A program made the position numbers and the translations under genes. This document shows positions 50,746 through 64,000 of a stretch of DNA of 64,000 nt, piece by piece (within the stretch, counting starts at the first letter, position 1; the number at the start of each line of letters is the position of its first letter). The stretch spans positions 124,001 through 188,000 of the forward strand of contig CAMBNV010000002.1 in the NCBI GenBank assembly GCA_945869195.1, written 5' to 3'. The notes beneath the pieces were generated by a model. The model did not search any database, had not been told where the DNA came from, and saw nothing but the letters and a program-made list of their open reading frames with translations. The stretch comes from Gemmatimonas phototrophica. Lineage in GTDB: Bacteria; Gemmatimonadota; Gemmatimonadetes; Gemmatimonadales; Gemmatimonadaceae.

Positions 50746-51482
50746 CAGGCGTTGCCGGCGTGTGTCAGCGCCAGGATGAGGTCGCGCTCCTTGGCCGAGA
50801 GGGTGCGCGATGCTCCCGATTCGAGCGCGCCGAGGTGGACCGGACCGAACGAGGTGCGAACGAGGCGAAGCACTTCGAGTCCCACCGCTTCGCAGAGGCG
50901 GCGCACCTCGCGCGTGCGCCCTTCGCGGATCGTAAGCGAGAGGTCGAACGCGCGCGGCTGCTCTGACGGTGAGACGTCGACGTACTCGGGTTTGACGAAC
51001 CCGTCTTCGAGTTCGATACCCTCCCTAATCGCCGCGGCCGCCACTTTTACCGGACCACGGACCGTAGCGAGATACTTTCGTTCAACGCCCGTGCTTGGGT
51101 GGGTGAGCAGGTGCGCCGCATCACCGTCGGTCGTGAGGAGCAGCACCCCTTCGGTCATGTAGTCGAGCCGGCCGACGTACGTGAGCCCAGGCTCGGGCGG
51201 AACGTAGTCGAACACCGTCTTACGACCTTCGGGGTCGGACTTCGTCGTCAGGACGCCCGCTGGCTTATTGAGGACGTACCAGCGTCGGGTCTGCGACACC
51301 TGACCGACGCGCCTACCGTCCACCGCGATGACATCCTTCAACGGGTCGACGCTCTGCCCCGTACGGGCGACCACGCCGTTGATCGAAACGCGACCGGCCG
51401 CGACGAGTTCCTCCGCCTTGCGTCGCGACGCGATGCCTGCCCGGGCGAGTGCGCGATGGATCCGCATCTCCTCGCTGCTCAT
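50745..51482 (-). CDS. Pseudouridine synthase RluB/RsuA family
   Basis: 245 residues: an S4 RNA-binding domain ([29 protein letters not shown], quoted in part: [17 protein letters not shown]) and the RsuA-type catalytic core [18 protein letters not shown] with the catalytic Asp. RluB modifies 23S U2605; RsuA modifies 16S U516; the two cannot be separated by eye. It starts at ATG 51482 overlapping scpB (ATGA), and rluB next to scpB is a frequent order. Confidence 0.93.
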   Translation of the reverse strand: MSSEEMRIHRALARAGIASRRKAEELVAAGRVSINGVVARTGQSVDPLKDVIAVDGRRVGQVSQTRRWYVLNKPAGVLTTKSDPEGRKTVFDYVPPEPGLTYVGRLDYMTEGVLLLTTDGDAAHLLTHPSTGVERKYLATVRGPVKVAAAAIREGIELEDGFVKPEYVDVSPSEQPRAFDLSLTIREGRTREVRRLCEAVGLEVLRLVRTSFGPVHLGALESGASRTLSAKERDLILALTHAGNA

Positions 51483-52165
51483 GGGGGCTGGGTGGCCGTC
51501 TCCAGCCCCGCCCCCTCGGAAACGTCTGCGGTCGCGACAGTGACTCCGTCCGGGAGTACACCCGGGAGCTCGGAACCACTCTCGTCCGAGACCGAATCCA
51601 TGGACTCGATCGCCGCCGATACGTTCGCCTCGGCACCGTCCTTTCGCAGCGCGATGGCGAGCTCGTCCACTCGCGGGAGCTCGGCCAAATGGCGCAGGCC
51701 GAACTGTTCAAGGAAAGCCGGCGTAGTACCGTAGAGCAGCGGACGGCCTAGCCCTTCGGCGCGCCCCACCACGTCGATCAGTCCTCGCTCGTGCAACGAC
51801 TTGATCACCGCACCGACATCGACGCCGCGGATCTCCGCGACCGCGGCTCGCCCGATCGGCTGGCGATAGGCGATGATCGCCAACGTCTCCAACGCGGCGG
51901 CCGAGAGTCGCGTCGGCCGGACGGCCATCTGCGCACGCTCGATCGCCTCAGTGTACTCCGGGCGGGTCAGGATCTGCCAGCCACCGCCGAGGTCCACGAG
52001 TCCGACGGCGTGCCCGTCAACGTCGTAGTGCTCACGCAGCTCGTCGATCGCCGATGCCACCGCGGCCGGTGACGCCTCGGGGTCGAGCGCGGCAAGCTCC
52101 TCGGTGGGAATCGGTCTCGGGCTCGCGAAGAGGGCGGCCTCAAGCAGCTTCGACAGCGAATTCAC
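51479..52165 (-). CDS. scpB: Segregation and condensation protein B
   Basis: Accessory subunit of SMC-ScpAB. 228 residues, two winged-helix domains with [18 protein letters not shown] and [22 protein letters not shown], followed by an acidic, Ser-rich tail of about 50 residues. It begins at GTG 52165 (GGAG upstream), overlapping scpA by 26 bases. Confidence 0.93.
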   Translation of the reverse strand: MNSLSKLLEAALFASPRPIPTEELAALDPEASPAAVASAIDELREHYDVDGHAVGLVDLGGGWQILTRPEYTEAIERAQMAVRPTRLSAAALETLAIIAYRQPIGRAAVAEIRGVDVGAVIKSLHERGLIDVVGRAEGLGRPLLYGTTPAFLEQFGLRHLAELPRVDELAIALRKDGAEANVSAAIESMDSVSDESGSELPGVLPDGVTVATADVSEGAGLETATQPP

Positions 52166-52883
52166 GGCGAATCTCCACGTCTGCGAACGGTCGGGGTTGT
52201 GTCAGGTGGAGCTCGCTACGCTTCGCGAGCTCGAGCAGGGCGAGGAGGCCACTGAGGATCTCCCACGGTTCGGCATCGGCACGCACGACATCGCGCCAAC
52301 GAGCCTGGGCCCGGAGCGCGAGCATCGCTCGCACGGTAAACATCGCCCCGTCGACGTCGAGGGCGCGGGGAATGACGTCGTGGATCGTTGCCTTGCGCGA
52401 GGCGCGCAACACGCGATCGACCGCGACCAAGAGGTCCGTGAGCGACAGGGCGAGCGGAGCCAGCGGCGGGGCCGCCGCCTGTTGCATAAACGAGCGCGCG
52501 AACCGATTGCGCCGATCCTCGCCGAGTTTCTCGAGGACGTCCACGACCTCGCGCATCTGCTGATACTCGAGGAGCCGACGCACGAGTTCGGCGCGGGGGT
52601 CGTCGAAGCCATCCTCGCCGTCCTTTCGCGGCAACAACATCTGCGCCTTAATCCGGATTAGGCGCGCGGCCATCTCGAGGTATTCGGCGGCCTCGTTGAG
52701 CTTCAGCGCGTGCATGCGGCCGAGGAACTGTTCGCAGACGCGCGCGACCGGGATGTCGTAGATCTCGATCTGCTCGTCGCGTAGCAGCGAGAGCAGGAGA
52801 TCGAGAGGGCCGTTAAATCCGGCGATATCGACGACGAAGCCTGCGTCGGTCGACGATGGCGCGAGTGCGGTCACAGTGACCAC
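52140..52883 (-). CDS. scpA: Segregation and condensation protein A
   Basis: Kleisin subunit of SMC-ScpAB. 247 residues with the N-terminal FNGPLDLLLSLLRDEQIEIYDIP (quoted in part: GPLDLLLSLLRDEQIEIYDI), EAAEYLEMAARLIRIKAQMLL, and a C-terminal winged helix. It starts at GTG 52883 and is the first gene of scpA-scpB-rluB-(moxR remnant)-mutL-miaA-bshA-uppP-birA-coaX. Confidence 0.93.
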   Translation of the reverse strand: MVTVTALAPSSTDAGFVVDIAGFNGPLDLLLSLLRDEQIEIYDIPVARVCEQFLGRMHALKLNEAAEYLEMAARLIRIKAQMLLPRKDGEDGFDDPRAELVRRLLEYQQMREVVDVLEKLGEDRRNRFARSFMQQAAAPPLAPLALSLTDLLVAVDRVLRASRKATIHDVIPRALDVDGAMFTVRAMLALRAQARWRDVVRADAEPWEILSGLLALLELAKRSELHLTQPRPFADVEIRREFAVEAA

Positions 52884-52966
52884 GCCGATGTCAGGAGGGG
52901 ACTCATCAAATACTGGGGCAAGCGCGGCGCGGCTGGAGTGAGGCCCGTCACGGGCAGTCAGGAAGA

Positions 52967-52995
52967 AAGGTAGACGCCCGCGGCGGCGGAGTCAA
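52967..52995 (-). promoter_or_regulatory. Promoter of the scpA operon
   Basis: -35 TTGACT (52995..52990), 17 bases, -10 TACCTT (52972..52967). It stands back to back with the rpsT promoter, the two -35 boxes being 14 bases apart. Confidence 0.6.
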
Positions 52996-53009
52996 AGCAT
53001 GGTGTTCCC

Positions 53010-53038
53010 TTGACTCAGGGGCCTTTCCTATCTAGGCT
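53010..53038 (+). promoter_or_regulatory. Promoter of rpsT
   Basis: -35 TTGACT (53010-53015), 17 bases, -10 TAGGCT (53033-53038), about 50 bases before the start codon. Confidence 0.65.
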
Positions 53039-53095
53039 TCTGCTCCTACGGAGCGAGTGAACTCGCCCCTGGATCCCACCCTTGGAGAACAGCTC

Positions 53096-53329
53096 GTGCC
53101 GAGAATCGCGTCCGCGAAGAAGAACATGCGCAAGACCCGTACAGCGACCGTCCGTAACCGGGCGCAGCGTGCCACCCTACGGACCGCCATGAAAGTCGCG
53201 AACGTGGAAGCGTCGTCACCCGCCGACAAGCTCAAGGCCGTGCAGCTCCTCGACCGAGCCGCGCGGAAAGGGCTCATCCATATGAATGCTGCCGCTCGCC
53301 AGAAGTCTCGGCTCGCGAAGGCGAAGTAA
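53096..53329 (+). CDS. rpsT: 30S ribosomal protein S20
   Basis: A 77-residue, strongly basic 16S-binding protein. The N-terminal IASAKKNMRKTRTATVRNRAQR pattern (in part: SAKKNMRKTRTATVRNRA) and the ending LIHMNAAARQKSRLAKAK are typical of S20. It starts at GTG 53096 with TTGGAGAA upstream; S20 starting at a rare codon is known from E. coli. Confidence 0.95.
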   Translation: MPRIASAKKNMRKTRTATVRNRAQRATLRTAMKVANVEASSPADKLKAVQLLDRAARKGLIHMNAAARQKSRLAKAK

Positions 53330-53346
53330 GCAGACGTTTGTAGGGT

Positions 53347-53396
53347 AAACGACGAGACCGCCGCGCTCCTGAGGGAGCGCGGCGGTCTCGTCGTTT
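53347..53396. terminator. Bidirectional terminator between rpsT and the zinc-ribbon coiled-coil gene
   Basis: A perfect 23-base inverted repeat with a four-base loop (TGAG). It begins AAACGACGAG and ends CTCGTCGTTT, so it carries U-tract-like ends for both strands, terminating rpsT (plus) and the converging gene at 53466 (minus). Confidence 0.9.
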
Positions 53397-53465
53397 AGCG
53401 TACAAAGAGGGAATCGCTGAGGGACGGAGTCAGGCCAGACTCGGCTCCACGGCGCCTACCGTCTC

Positions 53466-54323
53466 CTACAGCGTAGCAAGCTCTCCACCGCACCGCTCAC
53501 AGTACCACTCGGTTGGGAAGTTCAGGGTGGAGCACTCCGCACACTTCAGCGTCTTGATCGCCGGCGATTTTCGCGGGGCCGGGCGCCCCGTCGAGTTGGG
53601 GTCAACGTCGCCGAGCGAGACAGTCGCGGCTGTGGTGCGCGGAGAATGCACTGGCGCAGCCGCCGGGATGGAGGCCCTCCCGAGAACCGAGTTGCCGAAC
53701 GCGATCTCGCCAAAAGTCGGACCGCCGACGATCGGAGAACCGACAGCAGAAGCGACGGACGCTGCGTCCTGAGCCCCTGGGGCGCCTGGGGCGCCTGGGG
53801 CGTCTGGAGCGTTCACGACCTTCGGAGGCGAGGCCGGAGGCGACGACACCCGCACCACGCTGGCCGCCATGCCTGCGACCATCGGCGCGGCGCCAGCCTC
53901 AAGGAGCAGATGACGCGTGCGCTCGAACGCGGCGATCTTTACGTCGCGTTCCTTCTCGGCCTTCGAATGGGTTGCTGTCAGCGCTTTCAGACGCTCGGCC
54001 CACTCCTTCGGATCGTACTCGCCGACCGCGGCGCGCAGCTCACCCTCGATGCGCTCCTCGGTCATTGCCGCGAGCCGCGTCTCGATTTCGGTGACGGCGA
54101 CCTCATGGTCCCTGAGCCCCTCGCCGAGCGACTCGGCCTCGATGGCGGCCCGGACTTGGGCGTCGGTGAGTTTGCCGAGATATTCGTCGCGAAGCCGCTC
54201 AAATACGTTCGTCGGCGTCGACTCCCGACGTTCCCCGAGCTTAGCGAGAAACCCCTCATACTTGCGCTTCTCCGCCAGGAGGGCGTCGAGCGATTCGATG
54301 CGTGACGTCTCAGACTTAGCCAT
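53466..54323 (-). CDS. Coiled-coil protein with C-terminal zinc ribbon
   Basis: 285 residues from ATG 54323 (GAGG upstream). Residues 1-140 are charged and helical with coiled-coil character, about 150-250 are Ala/Pro-rich with a GAPGAPGA repeat, and the C-terminus is a zinc ribbon of two CxxC knuckles (CAEC and CERC, about 257-277). No family is recognised; such proteins are often anchored regulators or assembly factors. Convergent with rpsT across a terminator, and behind the pyrRBC operon. Confidence 0.75.
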   Translation of the reverse strand: MAKSETSRIESLDALLAEKRKYEGFLAKLGERRESTPTNVFERLRDEYLGKLTDAQVRAAIEAESLGEGLRDHEVAVTEIETRLAAMTEERIEGELRAAVGEYDPKEWAERLKALTATHSKAEKERDVKIAAFERTRHLLLEAGAAPMVAGMAASVVRVSSPPASPPKVVNAPDAPGAPGAPGAQDAASVASAVGSPIVGGPTFGEIAFGNSVLGRASIPAAAPVHSPRTTAATVSLGDVDPNSTGRPAPRKSPAIKTLKCAECSTLNFPTEWYCERCGGELATL

Positions 54324-54354
54324 CGACATCCTCAGTTGGGGAGACGCGTGCGCA

Positions 54355-55644
54355 TCACCCGTTCAACTCGAAGACGATCCGACCGCCCACGATGGTACGA
54401 ACCGCCTGACCGCGGAGCTTCCGGCCGCCGTACGGAGTATTGCGGCCCTTCGATTTGAAACGCGCCGGGTCCACGGTCCACTCGCGCGACGGGTCGAATA
54501 CGGTGACGTCGCCGATCGAGCCCTTGGCGAGCGTTCCGCCGGGGAGATGGAAGACTTTTGCGGGCAGGCAGGCCATCCGGTCAACCAGCTGCGACAGGGT
54601 GAGCACGCCCGACTCAAGTAGCCAGGTGACGTTTACGCCGAGCGCCGTCTCCAGACCGACAATCCCGTTGGGGGCGTCGGCGAACTCGCGCTCCTTCTCA
54701 TCGTAGTGATGTGGCGCATGGTCGGTGACGAGGAGATCGATGGTCCCGTCCTTGAGACCCTGTTGCAGCGCCTCAACGTCTCGCTGAGTCCGGAGCGGCG
54801 GATTCATTTTGGCGTTGGTGTCGTACCCCTCTACTGCCTCATGGGTCAACGAAATGTGGTGGCTACAGACCTCGGCCGTGACGTTCACCCCCTGATCCTT
54901 GCCCCAGCGCACCAGTTCGACCGAGCCCTTAGAGCTGAGGTGGCACAGATGGATATGTCCCCCCGTGAGCTTGGCAAGGAGAATGCATCGCATGACGTCA
55001 ATCTCCTCCGCTTCACTCGGGATCCCCTTGAGTCCGAGTCGCGCCGAGATGACCCCCTCGTGCATCGAGCCACCGTGGGCAAGCGACATCACTTCGCAGT
55101 GCTCGACCACCGGGATGCCAAAGGTCTGCGCATACTCAAGCGCCGTGCGCATGAGGTGGGAGTTCTCAACCGGCCGACCGTCGTCGCTCACCGCGACGGC
55201 ACCGGCGGCGACCATCTCACCGAACTCGGCAAGCGTCTCGCCCATCTGGCCAACGGAGATGGCGCCGTAGGGGTAGACGCGGGCGAATCCCGCCGCCTCA
55301 CCCTGCCGCTTCACGAAGCCAACCATGGCCTGATTGTCGGTGACGGGCTTCGTGTTCGGCATCGCAGCGACCGCGGTGAAACCTCCGGCGGCGGCGGCGT
55401 GGGCACCGGAGGCGACCGTCTCGACCTCCTCACGCCCAGGCTCGCGGAGGTGGACGTGCACGTCGATCATGCCGGGAGAGACGACCAGTCCCGAACAGTC
55501 GACCCTGCGTGCCCCGTCGGGGCCTTGGATCGTGCCCCCCACCGACGCGATCTTGCCGTCGATAATGAGCAGGTCGCCGACGGCATCCATCCCCTGCGCG
55601 GGATCGACGATGCGTCCGCCGGTGAGCAGGAGGGGGGCGCTCAT
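54355..55644 (-). CDS. pyrC: Dihydroorotase
   Basis: Third step of pyrimidine synthesis. 429 residues of the amidohydrolase fold: [10 protein letters not shown] (metal ligands, about 57-66), [15 protein letters not shown] and [15 protein letters not shown] 55644 overlaps the pyrB stop (ATGA); the longer frame is rejected because it lies inside pyrB. Confidence 0.96.
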   Translation of the reverse strand: MSAPLLLTGGRIVDPAQGMDAVGDLLIIDGKIASVGGTIQGPDGARRVDCSGLVVSPGMIDVHVHLREPGREEVETVASGAHAAAAGGFTAVAAMPNTKPVTDNQAMVGFVKRQGEAAGFARVYPYGAISVGQMGETLAEFGEMVAAGAVAVSDDGRPVENSHLMRTALEYAQTFGIPVVEHCEVMSLAHGGSMHEGVISARLGLKGIPSEAEEIDVMRCILLAKLTGGHIHLCHLSSKGSVELVRWGKDQGVNVTAEVCSHHISLTHEAVEGYDTNAKMNPPLRTQRDVEALQQGLKDGTIDLLVTDHAPHHYDEKEREFADAPNGIVGLETALGVNVTWLLESGVLTLSQLVDRMACLPAKVFHLPGGTLAKGSIGDVTVFDPSREWTVDPARFKSKGRNTPYGGRKLRGQAVRTIVGGRIVFELNG

Positions 55645-56597
55645 GCGGCACCGCCCTTGGCGACGTCGGCGAGGGAGGCCTTGTTCCCGGCGAGGAGATA
55701 GAGGACGGCCATCCGCACGGCGACGCCGTTGGTGACTTGGTGCAGAATCACGGAATGCGGTCCATCGGCCACGTCGGAGTCGATTTCGACGCCGCGGTTC
55801 ATGGGGCCGGGGTGGAGGATGAGAAGGTCGCGTGGCGCGCGCTCGAGGCGAGCGCGCGTGACGCCGAAGATTCGATTGTACTCGCGGAGCGACGGGATAT
55901 ACCCGAGTTGCATCCGCTCGAGCTGAAGGCGGAGCACATTGAGGGCGTCCGCCCACTCGATCGCCGCCTCGATACGGTCGAACACCTGCACGCCCATCTC
56001 TCGGATGGCATTCGGGAGCAGCGATCGCGGACCGCAGACCGCGACCTCGGCGCCCATCGCCTGCAGTCCCCAGATGTTGGAACGCGCCACGCGGGAGTGG
56101 AGGACGTCACCGACGATGCAGATGCGTTTCCCGTCGAGGGAGCCGAGCTTGTCGCGCAACGTGAGGAGATCGAGGAGGCCCTGGGTGGGGTGCTCGTGCG
56201 TCCCGTCCCCGGCGTTGATCACGTTCGACTCGATGCGCTCGGCAAGAAATCGCGCCGCACCGGAGGCCGGGTGGCGAATGACCACCATGTCGATCCGCAT
56301 CGCTTCGAGATTGCGCGCCGTATCGACCAGGGTCTCGCCCTTCGACACACTCGAGGCGGCGGCCGCGACGTTGACCGTGTCGGCCGACATGCGCTTCTCC
56401 GCGAACTCGAAGGAGATGCGCGTGCGCGTCGACGGCTCGAAAAAGAGATTCACTACTGTCATGCCGCGCAGCGTCGGGACCTTCTTGATCGCCCGCTCGG
56501 AGATGGCTTTGAGCGGCTCTGCGACGTCGAGAATGGTGGTGATCTGCTCCCGCGTAAGCCCCGCCAGCCCAATGAGGTCCTTGCCAAGGATCGTCAT
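55641..56597 (-). CDS. pyrB: Aspartate carbamoyltransferase catalytic chain
   Basis: Second step of pyrimidine synthesis. 318 residues with the carbamoyl-phosphate motif STRTRISFE (about 53-61), HPTQGLLDL (about 133-141) and LHPGPMNRG. Catalytic subunit only; no pyrI regulatory chain is seen, which suits PyrR control. ATGA overlap with pyrR. Confidence 0.96.
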   Translation of the reverse strand: MTILGKDLIGLAGLTREQITTILDVAEPLKAISERAIKKVPTLRGMTVVNLFFEPSTRTRISFEFAEKRMSADTVNVAAAASSVSKGETLVDTARNLEAMRIDMVVIRHPASGAARFLAERIESNVINAGDGTHEHPTQGLLDLLTLRDKLGSLDGKRICIVGDVLHSRVARSNIWGLQAMGAEVAVCGPRSLLPNAIREMGVQVFDRIEAAIEWADALNVLRLQLERMQLGYIPSLREYNRIFGVTRARLERAPRDLLILHPGPMNRGVEIDSDVADGPHSVILHQVTNGVAVRMAVLYLLAGNKASLADVAKGGAA

Positions 56598-57145
56598 GCG
56601 CCGCTCCCGACACCCGTCACCACGACCTCGTCGCGACCGTCGAGCGCCAAAACGCAGACGTCGACTCTTCCTCCCGTGCCAACCTCGACCTGCTTGCCAA
56701 CGACGTCGGGCTGAATCGGCAGCTCCCGGCCGCCCCGGTCGACGAGGACCGCGAGCATGATGCGCGCCGGCCGACCGAAGTCGGCGAGTTCGTCGAGCGC
56801 CGCACGAATCGTCCGGCCGGTGTAGAGCACGTCGTCGACGATCACCACGACCATGCCATCGATCGGCACGGGGAGCACGGTCTTGCCGACGACTGGCCGC
56901 GGACCGACGGTCTGCAGGTCGTCGCGATAGAGCGTGATGTCGAGCGCGCCGCGCGGGATGTCGATCCCCTCGCGCTCGCGAATCACCTCGGCGAGGCGCT
57001 CTGCGATCTGCACGCCGCGGCGGTGAATGCCGACGAGCACGAGGCCATCCGTGCCGTCATTGAGTTCGAGGATCTCGTCCGCCATGCGGGAGATCGTGCG
57101 CGCTACAGCGCGCGCGTTCAGGGCTACGGAAGGGGCGTCGCTCAT
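56594..57145 (-). CDS. pyrR: PyrR, pyrimidine operon regulator / uracil phosphoribosyltransferase
   Basis: In Bacillus PyrR binds pyr mRNA and terminates it in the presence of UMP. 183 residues: the PRPP site [19 protein letters not shown] (about 95-113) and the family N-terminus. It leads the pyrR-pyrB-pyrC operon. I could not see an obvious PyrR-binding hairpin with a terminator in the 57 bases before it, so the mode of control here is open. Confidence 0.93.
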   Translation of the reverse strand: MSDAPSVALNARAVARTISRMADEILELNDGTDGLVLVGIHRRGVQIAERLAEVIREREGIDIPRGALDITLYRDDLQTVGPRPVVGKTVLPVPIDGMVVVIVDDVLYTGRTIRAALDELADFGRPARIMLAVLVDRGGRELPIQPDVVGKQVEVGTGGRVDVCVLALDGRDEVVVTGVGSGA

Positions 57146-57199
57146 CGTCCGGAAATATGCTCTGCCGCACTCGCCCGCGGGAGCGTCCGGTCGCGGCGC

Positions 57200-57373
57200 T
57201 CAGGCGGCGCTCGGAGCCCGCTCAGACCCGTAGCGCGCGAGGTAGACCTTTTCGCGGCCCGGTCCGAGGGCGTCGGGTTCGACTGGGCGGGTGATGACGC
57301 CGATCAGGCGGCCCCGTTCGTCAAGGAGCTGGATCTGTGGTTCGTCGGACGGTCGTGGCACCGTGGGTTCCAT
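57200..57373 (-). CDS. Small hypothetical protein
   Basis: A 57-residue protein from ATG 57373 with AGAGGAGA upstream. It is charged and Pro-rich with the strand-like IQLLDERGRLIGVITR and no membrane helix. The strong ribosome-binding site and codon use suggest a real gene; I do not recognise it. It lies between the tRNA-Ser genes and pyrR. Confidence 0.55.
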   Translation of the reverse strand: MEPTVPRPSDEPQIQLLDERGRLIGVITRPVEPDALGPGREKVYLARYGSERAPSAA

Positions 57374-57468
57374 TCGCAGTCTCCTCTGTTCACCGTTTTG
57401 ACACCGGGGAGCAGAGGAAGGTTGGCCCACACAGGTCTCGGTGACGTCACGACGCGGTACTGAATGCA

Positions 57469-57503
57469 GAACGGCAGACCCCCAGGACCGGGGCCTGCCG
57501 TTC
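57469..57503 (-). terminator. Hairpin after tRNA-Ser(GGA)
   Basis: A stem of GAACGGCAG with CTGCCGTTC, extended by C/G pairs, directly downstream of the tRNA. It has a weak T-tract (TTCTGCATTC). Confidence 0.55.
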
Positions 57504-57505
57504 GA

Positions 57506-57592
57506 CGGACGAGGTGGGATTCGAACCCACGGTACGCGTAAACGTACACACACTTTCCAGGCGTGCGCCTTAAACCACTCAGCCACTCGTCC
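57506..57592 (-). tRNA. tRNA-Ser (anticodon GGA)
   Basis: An 87-base cloverleaf with a long variable arm, an acceptor GGACGAG pairing with the 3' end, anticodon loop CTGGAAA and T-loop TTCGAAT. CCA is not encoded. Confidence 0.95.
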
Positions 57593-57665
57593 GGGGAGCT
57601 GCGCAGGGCCAGACACCCCTCCAAATGACGAAGCGCCGGCGAGGCCAGCGCATCGGGTGCTGCAC

Positions 57666-57750
57666 GGGCAGAGTGAGATTCGAACTCACGATACCGTTGC
57701 CGGTACGCCGGTTTTCGAGACCGGTGCCTTCAACCACTCAGCCATCTGCC
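57666..57750 (-). tRNA. tRNA-Ser (anticodon CGA)
   Basis: An 85-base cloverleaf with a long variable arm, acceptor GGCAGAT, anticodon loop CTCGAAA and T-loop TTCGAAT. It is upstream of tRNA-Ser(GGA) and probably co-transcribed with it. The discriminator base appears to be C rather than the usual G, and pair 7 is a mismatch. Confidence 0.93.
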
Positions 57751-57769
57751 CATTCCGTACAGATGAGAG

Positions 57770-57798
57770 AATTTAGAGGGCTGATGGCAGAGGGGCAA
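57770..57798 (-). promoter_or_regulatory. Promoter of the tRNA-Ser pair
   Basis: -35 TTGCCC (57798..57793), 17 bases, -10 TAAATT (57775..57770), about 20 bases before tRNA-Ser(CGA). Confidence 0.55.
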
Positions 57799-57843
57799 CG
57801 GGAGGATACCAGAGAAAACGCGGAATATTTGGCCGCAGACGCG

Positions 57844-61885
<4,042 letters not shown>

Positions 61886-61946
61886 GGCAATGTCAGGGGG
61901 AGAAGAGTGTACGGAATAACATAGACCAGCCCGCCCAGCTGGGACG

Positions 61947-63803
61947 TCAGGGATTCTCCGGAATGGTACCAAAGGTGCGACCGGCGTCACGTCGAAGCGA
62001 GAGGCGTTGGCGGTCGCACCATTCCAAAAAAGGGATCAGCCACTTGCGCGTGATGCCCAAGGCATCGCGCAGTTCCGCGGGAGAATAGGTCGTTCCGGGC
62101 TTTACGTGGCGTCGCAGCCGAGCGAGCAACTCGGTGACGCCCTCGCGGGAAAATGGACGATCGAGCGCGACCATCACAATCCGCTTTTCCTTGTCGAGGA
62201 GCTTGAGGAGCGCGGGGACTTGGGCCCCGAACTCTACCGTGAGCTCTGCGAGGCTCGGCGGCTCAACGCCCGATGCACGGAGACGGTCGAGCAGTTGATC
62301 TCGCGCCGACGTCGCACCCGCGCTCGCGCCGGGCTGGAAGGCCACCGCGCGGAGCGTCGCGCCCTCCACCACAATGAGTCCTGCGCGCTGGGCGCGTCGA
62401 ATGACCTCGTCAGCGAGCGCGGCATTGGGAGAGAGGGCGGTGCGAGCGGCTTGTCGATCGACGCCCGGAGCAAGCGGCTGTGCCAGGTGCGTCTCCTCCA
62501 CGAGCGAGACGAGCGTGGTGCGCAGAGCGGCAAGCACCGAGAGGCGCACGAGACGCTCCTCGATGCGCACGACTTTCGTGAGCTCCTTGAGCAGTCGCTC
62601 GACCAGCACCGGACGCAACCCGAGCCGCAGGGGGAGCGACGCGACGGGTAGGCCGCTGGCGCCGCTCTCGAGGAGCATCCACTCGAGCCGCTCCGCGTCA
62701 CTCGCACCGGTGTGCGGCCATGGCTTGGCCCGCGGACTGGAGGGAAGTGGATCACTCACCACGCCACCGCCGATGGTGCCGGCGTCACCGCCGGCCCGGA
62801 GCACGAACCGGTCCCCTGCCCGCATCACGACCGGTGCATCGAGCCGCAATCGCACCGCACGCGTCTCTCCAGGCCCAAGGGGGCCGCCAGGCGCGATGAT
62901 GCGCGCGCCGACATCGGCGGTACCGAGGTGAAATCGCAACCATCGACGCGCGCCAATCACCGGTGCATGCGGCAACAGCGCGATGTCCGCACGCAGCACG
63001 CGACTTGGTTCCCACGGGTCGCCTTCCCGGACCAACACCGCATCGGGCGCAACCTCGTCGCGGTCGACACCGACGAGTGCAACCGCCACACGCGTCCCCG
63101 CCCCTACCTCCCCCGCCGGCACGCCGTGGGACTCGAGACTGCGCACACGCGCGGTGCGATCGATCGGGAGGATCCGCACGATTGCCTCTCGCGCGATCGT
63201 CCCCGTCCAGGCGGTGCCCGTGACGACCGTCCCCGCTCCGGCCACGGAAAAGACACGATCGACCGGCATACGCCACGGCTCGTCGCGCGCGCGCGCAGGC
63301 ACGAGCGCGACGGCCGTGCGAATCGCAGCGCGCAGATCGTCGAGACCGGCGCCCGTGGCCGACGAGACCGGCACGATCGGCGCCTCGGCGAGCGACGAAC
63401 CCGCGAGCGCCTCGCGCACCTCCTCGGCAGCCAGCTCACGCAAGTCATCGTCGACGAGATCCGACTTGGTCAGCGCGACGACGCCCGCCGTCACGCCAAG
63501 GAGTGTGAGAATCGCGAGGTGCTCCCGCGTCTGCGGCATGACCCCCTCGTCGGCGGCGATGACCAGGAGCGCGAGGTCGACTCCAGAGGCGCCAGCGAGC
63601 ATCGTCCGGACGAACGCCTCATGTCCGGGGACATCGACGACACCAATGGTGCCTACGCCATCGAGTTGGAGCGGTGCAAAGCCGAGTGCGATCGTGATTC
63701 CGCGCCGTTTCTCCTCGGGGAGTCGGTCGGTGTCCACGCCGGTCAGCGCGCGGACGAGCGAGGTCTTGCCGTGATCAATATGCCCCGCGGTGCCGAGAAT
63801 CAC
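61947..63803 (-). CDS. selB: Selenocysteine-specific elongation factor SelB
   Basis: Brings Sec-tRNA to UGA codons marked by a SECIS hairpin. 618 residues: EF-Tu-like G domain ([38 protein letters not shown]), domains II/III, then several winged helices at the C-terminus for SECIS binding ([20 protein letters not shown]). It starts at GTG 63803, overlapping the recO-like stop as GTGA; a GTG 18 bases upstream is an alternative. It completes the pathway with selD and tRNA-Sec at 15.4-16.6 kb. selA is not in the window. Confidence 0.94.
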   Translation of the reverse strand: MILGTAGHIDHGKTSLVRALTGVDTDRLPEEKRRGITIALGFAPLQLDGVGTIGVVDVPGHEAFVRTMLAGASGVDLALLVIAADEGVMPQTREHLAILTLLGVTAGVVALTKSDLVDDDLRELAAEEVREALAGSSLAEAPIVPVSSATGAGLDDLRAAIRTAVALVPARARDEPWRMPVDRVFSVAGAGTVVTGTAWTGTIAREAIVRILPIDRTARVRSLESHGVPAGEVGAGTRVAVALVGVDRDEVAPDAVLVREGDPWEPSRVLRADIALLPHAPVIGARRWLRFHLGTADVGARIIAPGGPLGPGETRAVRLRLDAPVVMRAGDRFVLRAGGDAGTIGGGVVSDPLPSSPRAKPWPHTGASDAERLEWMLLESGASGLPVASLPLRLGLRPVLVERLLKELTKVVRIEERLVRLSVLAALRTTLVSLVEETHLAQPLAPGVDRQAARTALSPNAALADEVIRRAQRAGLIVVEGATLRAVAFQPGASAGATSARDQLLDRLRASGVEPPSLAELTVEFGAQVPALLKLLDKEKRIVMVALDRPFSREGVTELLARLRRHVKPGTTYSPAELRDALGITRKWLIPFLEWCDRQRLSLRRDAGRTFGTIPENP

Positions 63804-64000
63804 CGGTGCGATGCCTCCCACGATGCCCAGGCGCGCAACGCGCGTCCGTCACCGAGATGCTCCTCCACAAACTCACGGAGGAGCCGCAGATGGGCGCGCA
63901 GCGTTGGCGGATCAAGTGCTGGCGCCTCCTCGTCGCGCGACCAGCTGAGGAGCGCGAGTCGCGCCTCGGCCGGCAGCGTGCGCGCACCCGGCACGAGCGC
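63800..64000 (-). CDS. 3' end of a recO-like gene (partial)
   Basis: 67 codons up to the window edge; the 5' part is outside. The residues HLRLLREFVEEHLGDGRALRAW resemble the C-terminus of RecO, which loads RecA on ssDNA with RecFR. Without the N-terminal OB fold or zinc motif the call is tentative. The stop overlaps the selB start (GTGA). Confidence 0.5.
   Translation of the reverse strand, partial: ALVPGARTLPAEARLALLSWSRDEEAPALDPPTLRAHLRLLREFVEEHLGDGRALRAWASWEASHR

Noticed and set aside
53760-53815. GGCGCC-rich repeat inside the coiled-coil gene as a mobile or regulatory repeat
   Set aside because: It is in frame and codes for a GAP repeat of the Ala/Pro linker.
57440-57451. GTGACGTCAC palindrome before the 57-residue ORF as a regulator site
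   Set aside because: A single short palindrome with no partner or known bacterial regulator recognised.

Overview
The window looks like a chromosomal core region of a diderm, high-GC bacterium. Gene content, protein features and gene order are most consistent with Gemmatimonadota; this is inference from recall, because no database search was possible. Diderm traits are an LptE-like lipoprotein, an LpxH-like phosphohydrolase, an HldE/RfaE2-type nucleotidyltransferase and SecDF. It also encodes bacillithiol synthesis (bshA) and a selenocysteine system. Genes are packed tightly, mostly on the minus strand, and many are joined by 4-base start/stop overlaps (ATGA, GTGA, TTGA and one CTGA). No insertion sequence, prophage, integron or CRISPR array was seen.

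Layout. 47-4556: translation and zinc-ribbon genes (lysS, prfB with programmed frameshift, zinc-ribbon ORFs, era). 4612-10553: a complete rRNA operon (16S-23S-5S, no spacer tRNA) preceded by tRNA-Pro, tRNA-Arg and tRNA-Lys, with promoters, terminators and rRNA processing stems recognisable. 10586-13761: an envelope/RNA operon (ybgC, lptE-like, membrane protein, rfaE2, rph, rdgB). 13826-15282: lpxH-like gene and a convergent membrane-protein gene. 15398-16571: tRNA-Sec and selD; selD has an in-frame UGA at its catalytic position. 16675-22298: ridA, fhs, tatD and secDF. 22361-29706: the rimP-nusA-ylxQ-infB-rbfA-truB-ribF operon behind a promoter and an attenuator-like hairpin. 29703-39602: pgeF, murA, pcrA, serS, a roadblock-like protein, a receiver protein and two sugar nucleotidyltransferases. 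39663-43426: a metallo-hydrolase, carbonic anhydrase and groESL with CIRCE. 43633-52995: coaX, birA, uppP, bshA, miaA, mutL, a decayed moxR/bat remnant, rluB and scpAB. 53010-57373: rpsT, a coiled-coil zinc-ribbon protein, pyrRBC and a 57-residue ORF. 57506-57798: two tRNA-Ser genes. 57844-64000: clpB, N-formylglutamate amidohydrolase-like lipoprotein, tadA, selB and the 3' end of a recO-like gene.

Main points of biology. selD, tRNA-Sec and selB are all in the window, and SelD itself appears to be a selenoprotein with a hairpin just after the UGA; a conventional gene call starts after the UGA and loses the active site. prfB uses the classical CTT-TGA-C +1 frameshift. rfaE2 appears to start at CTG. 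MurA carries Asp in place of the fosfomycin target Cys. The bat/moxR aerotolerance locus has collapsed to a remnant. Several operon-first genes have -10 boxes only 5-7 bases from the start codon, suggesting leaderless mRNAs, while others share a TTGAC-N17-TA promoter form.
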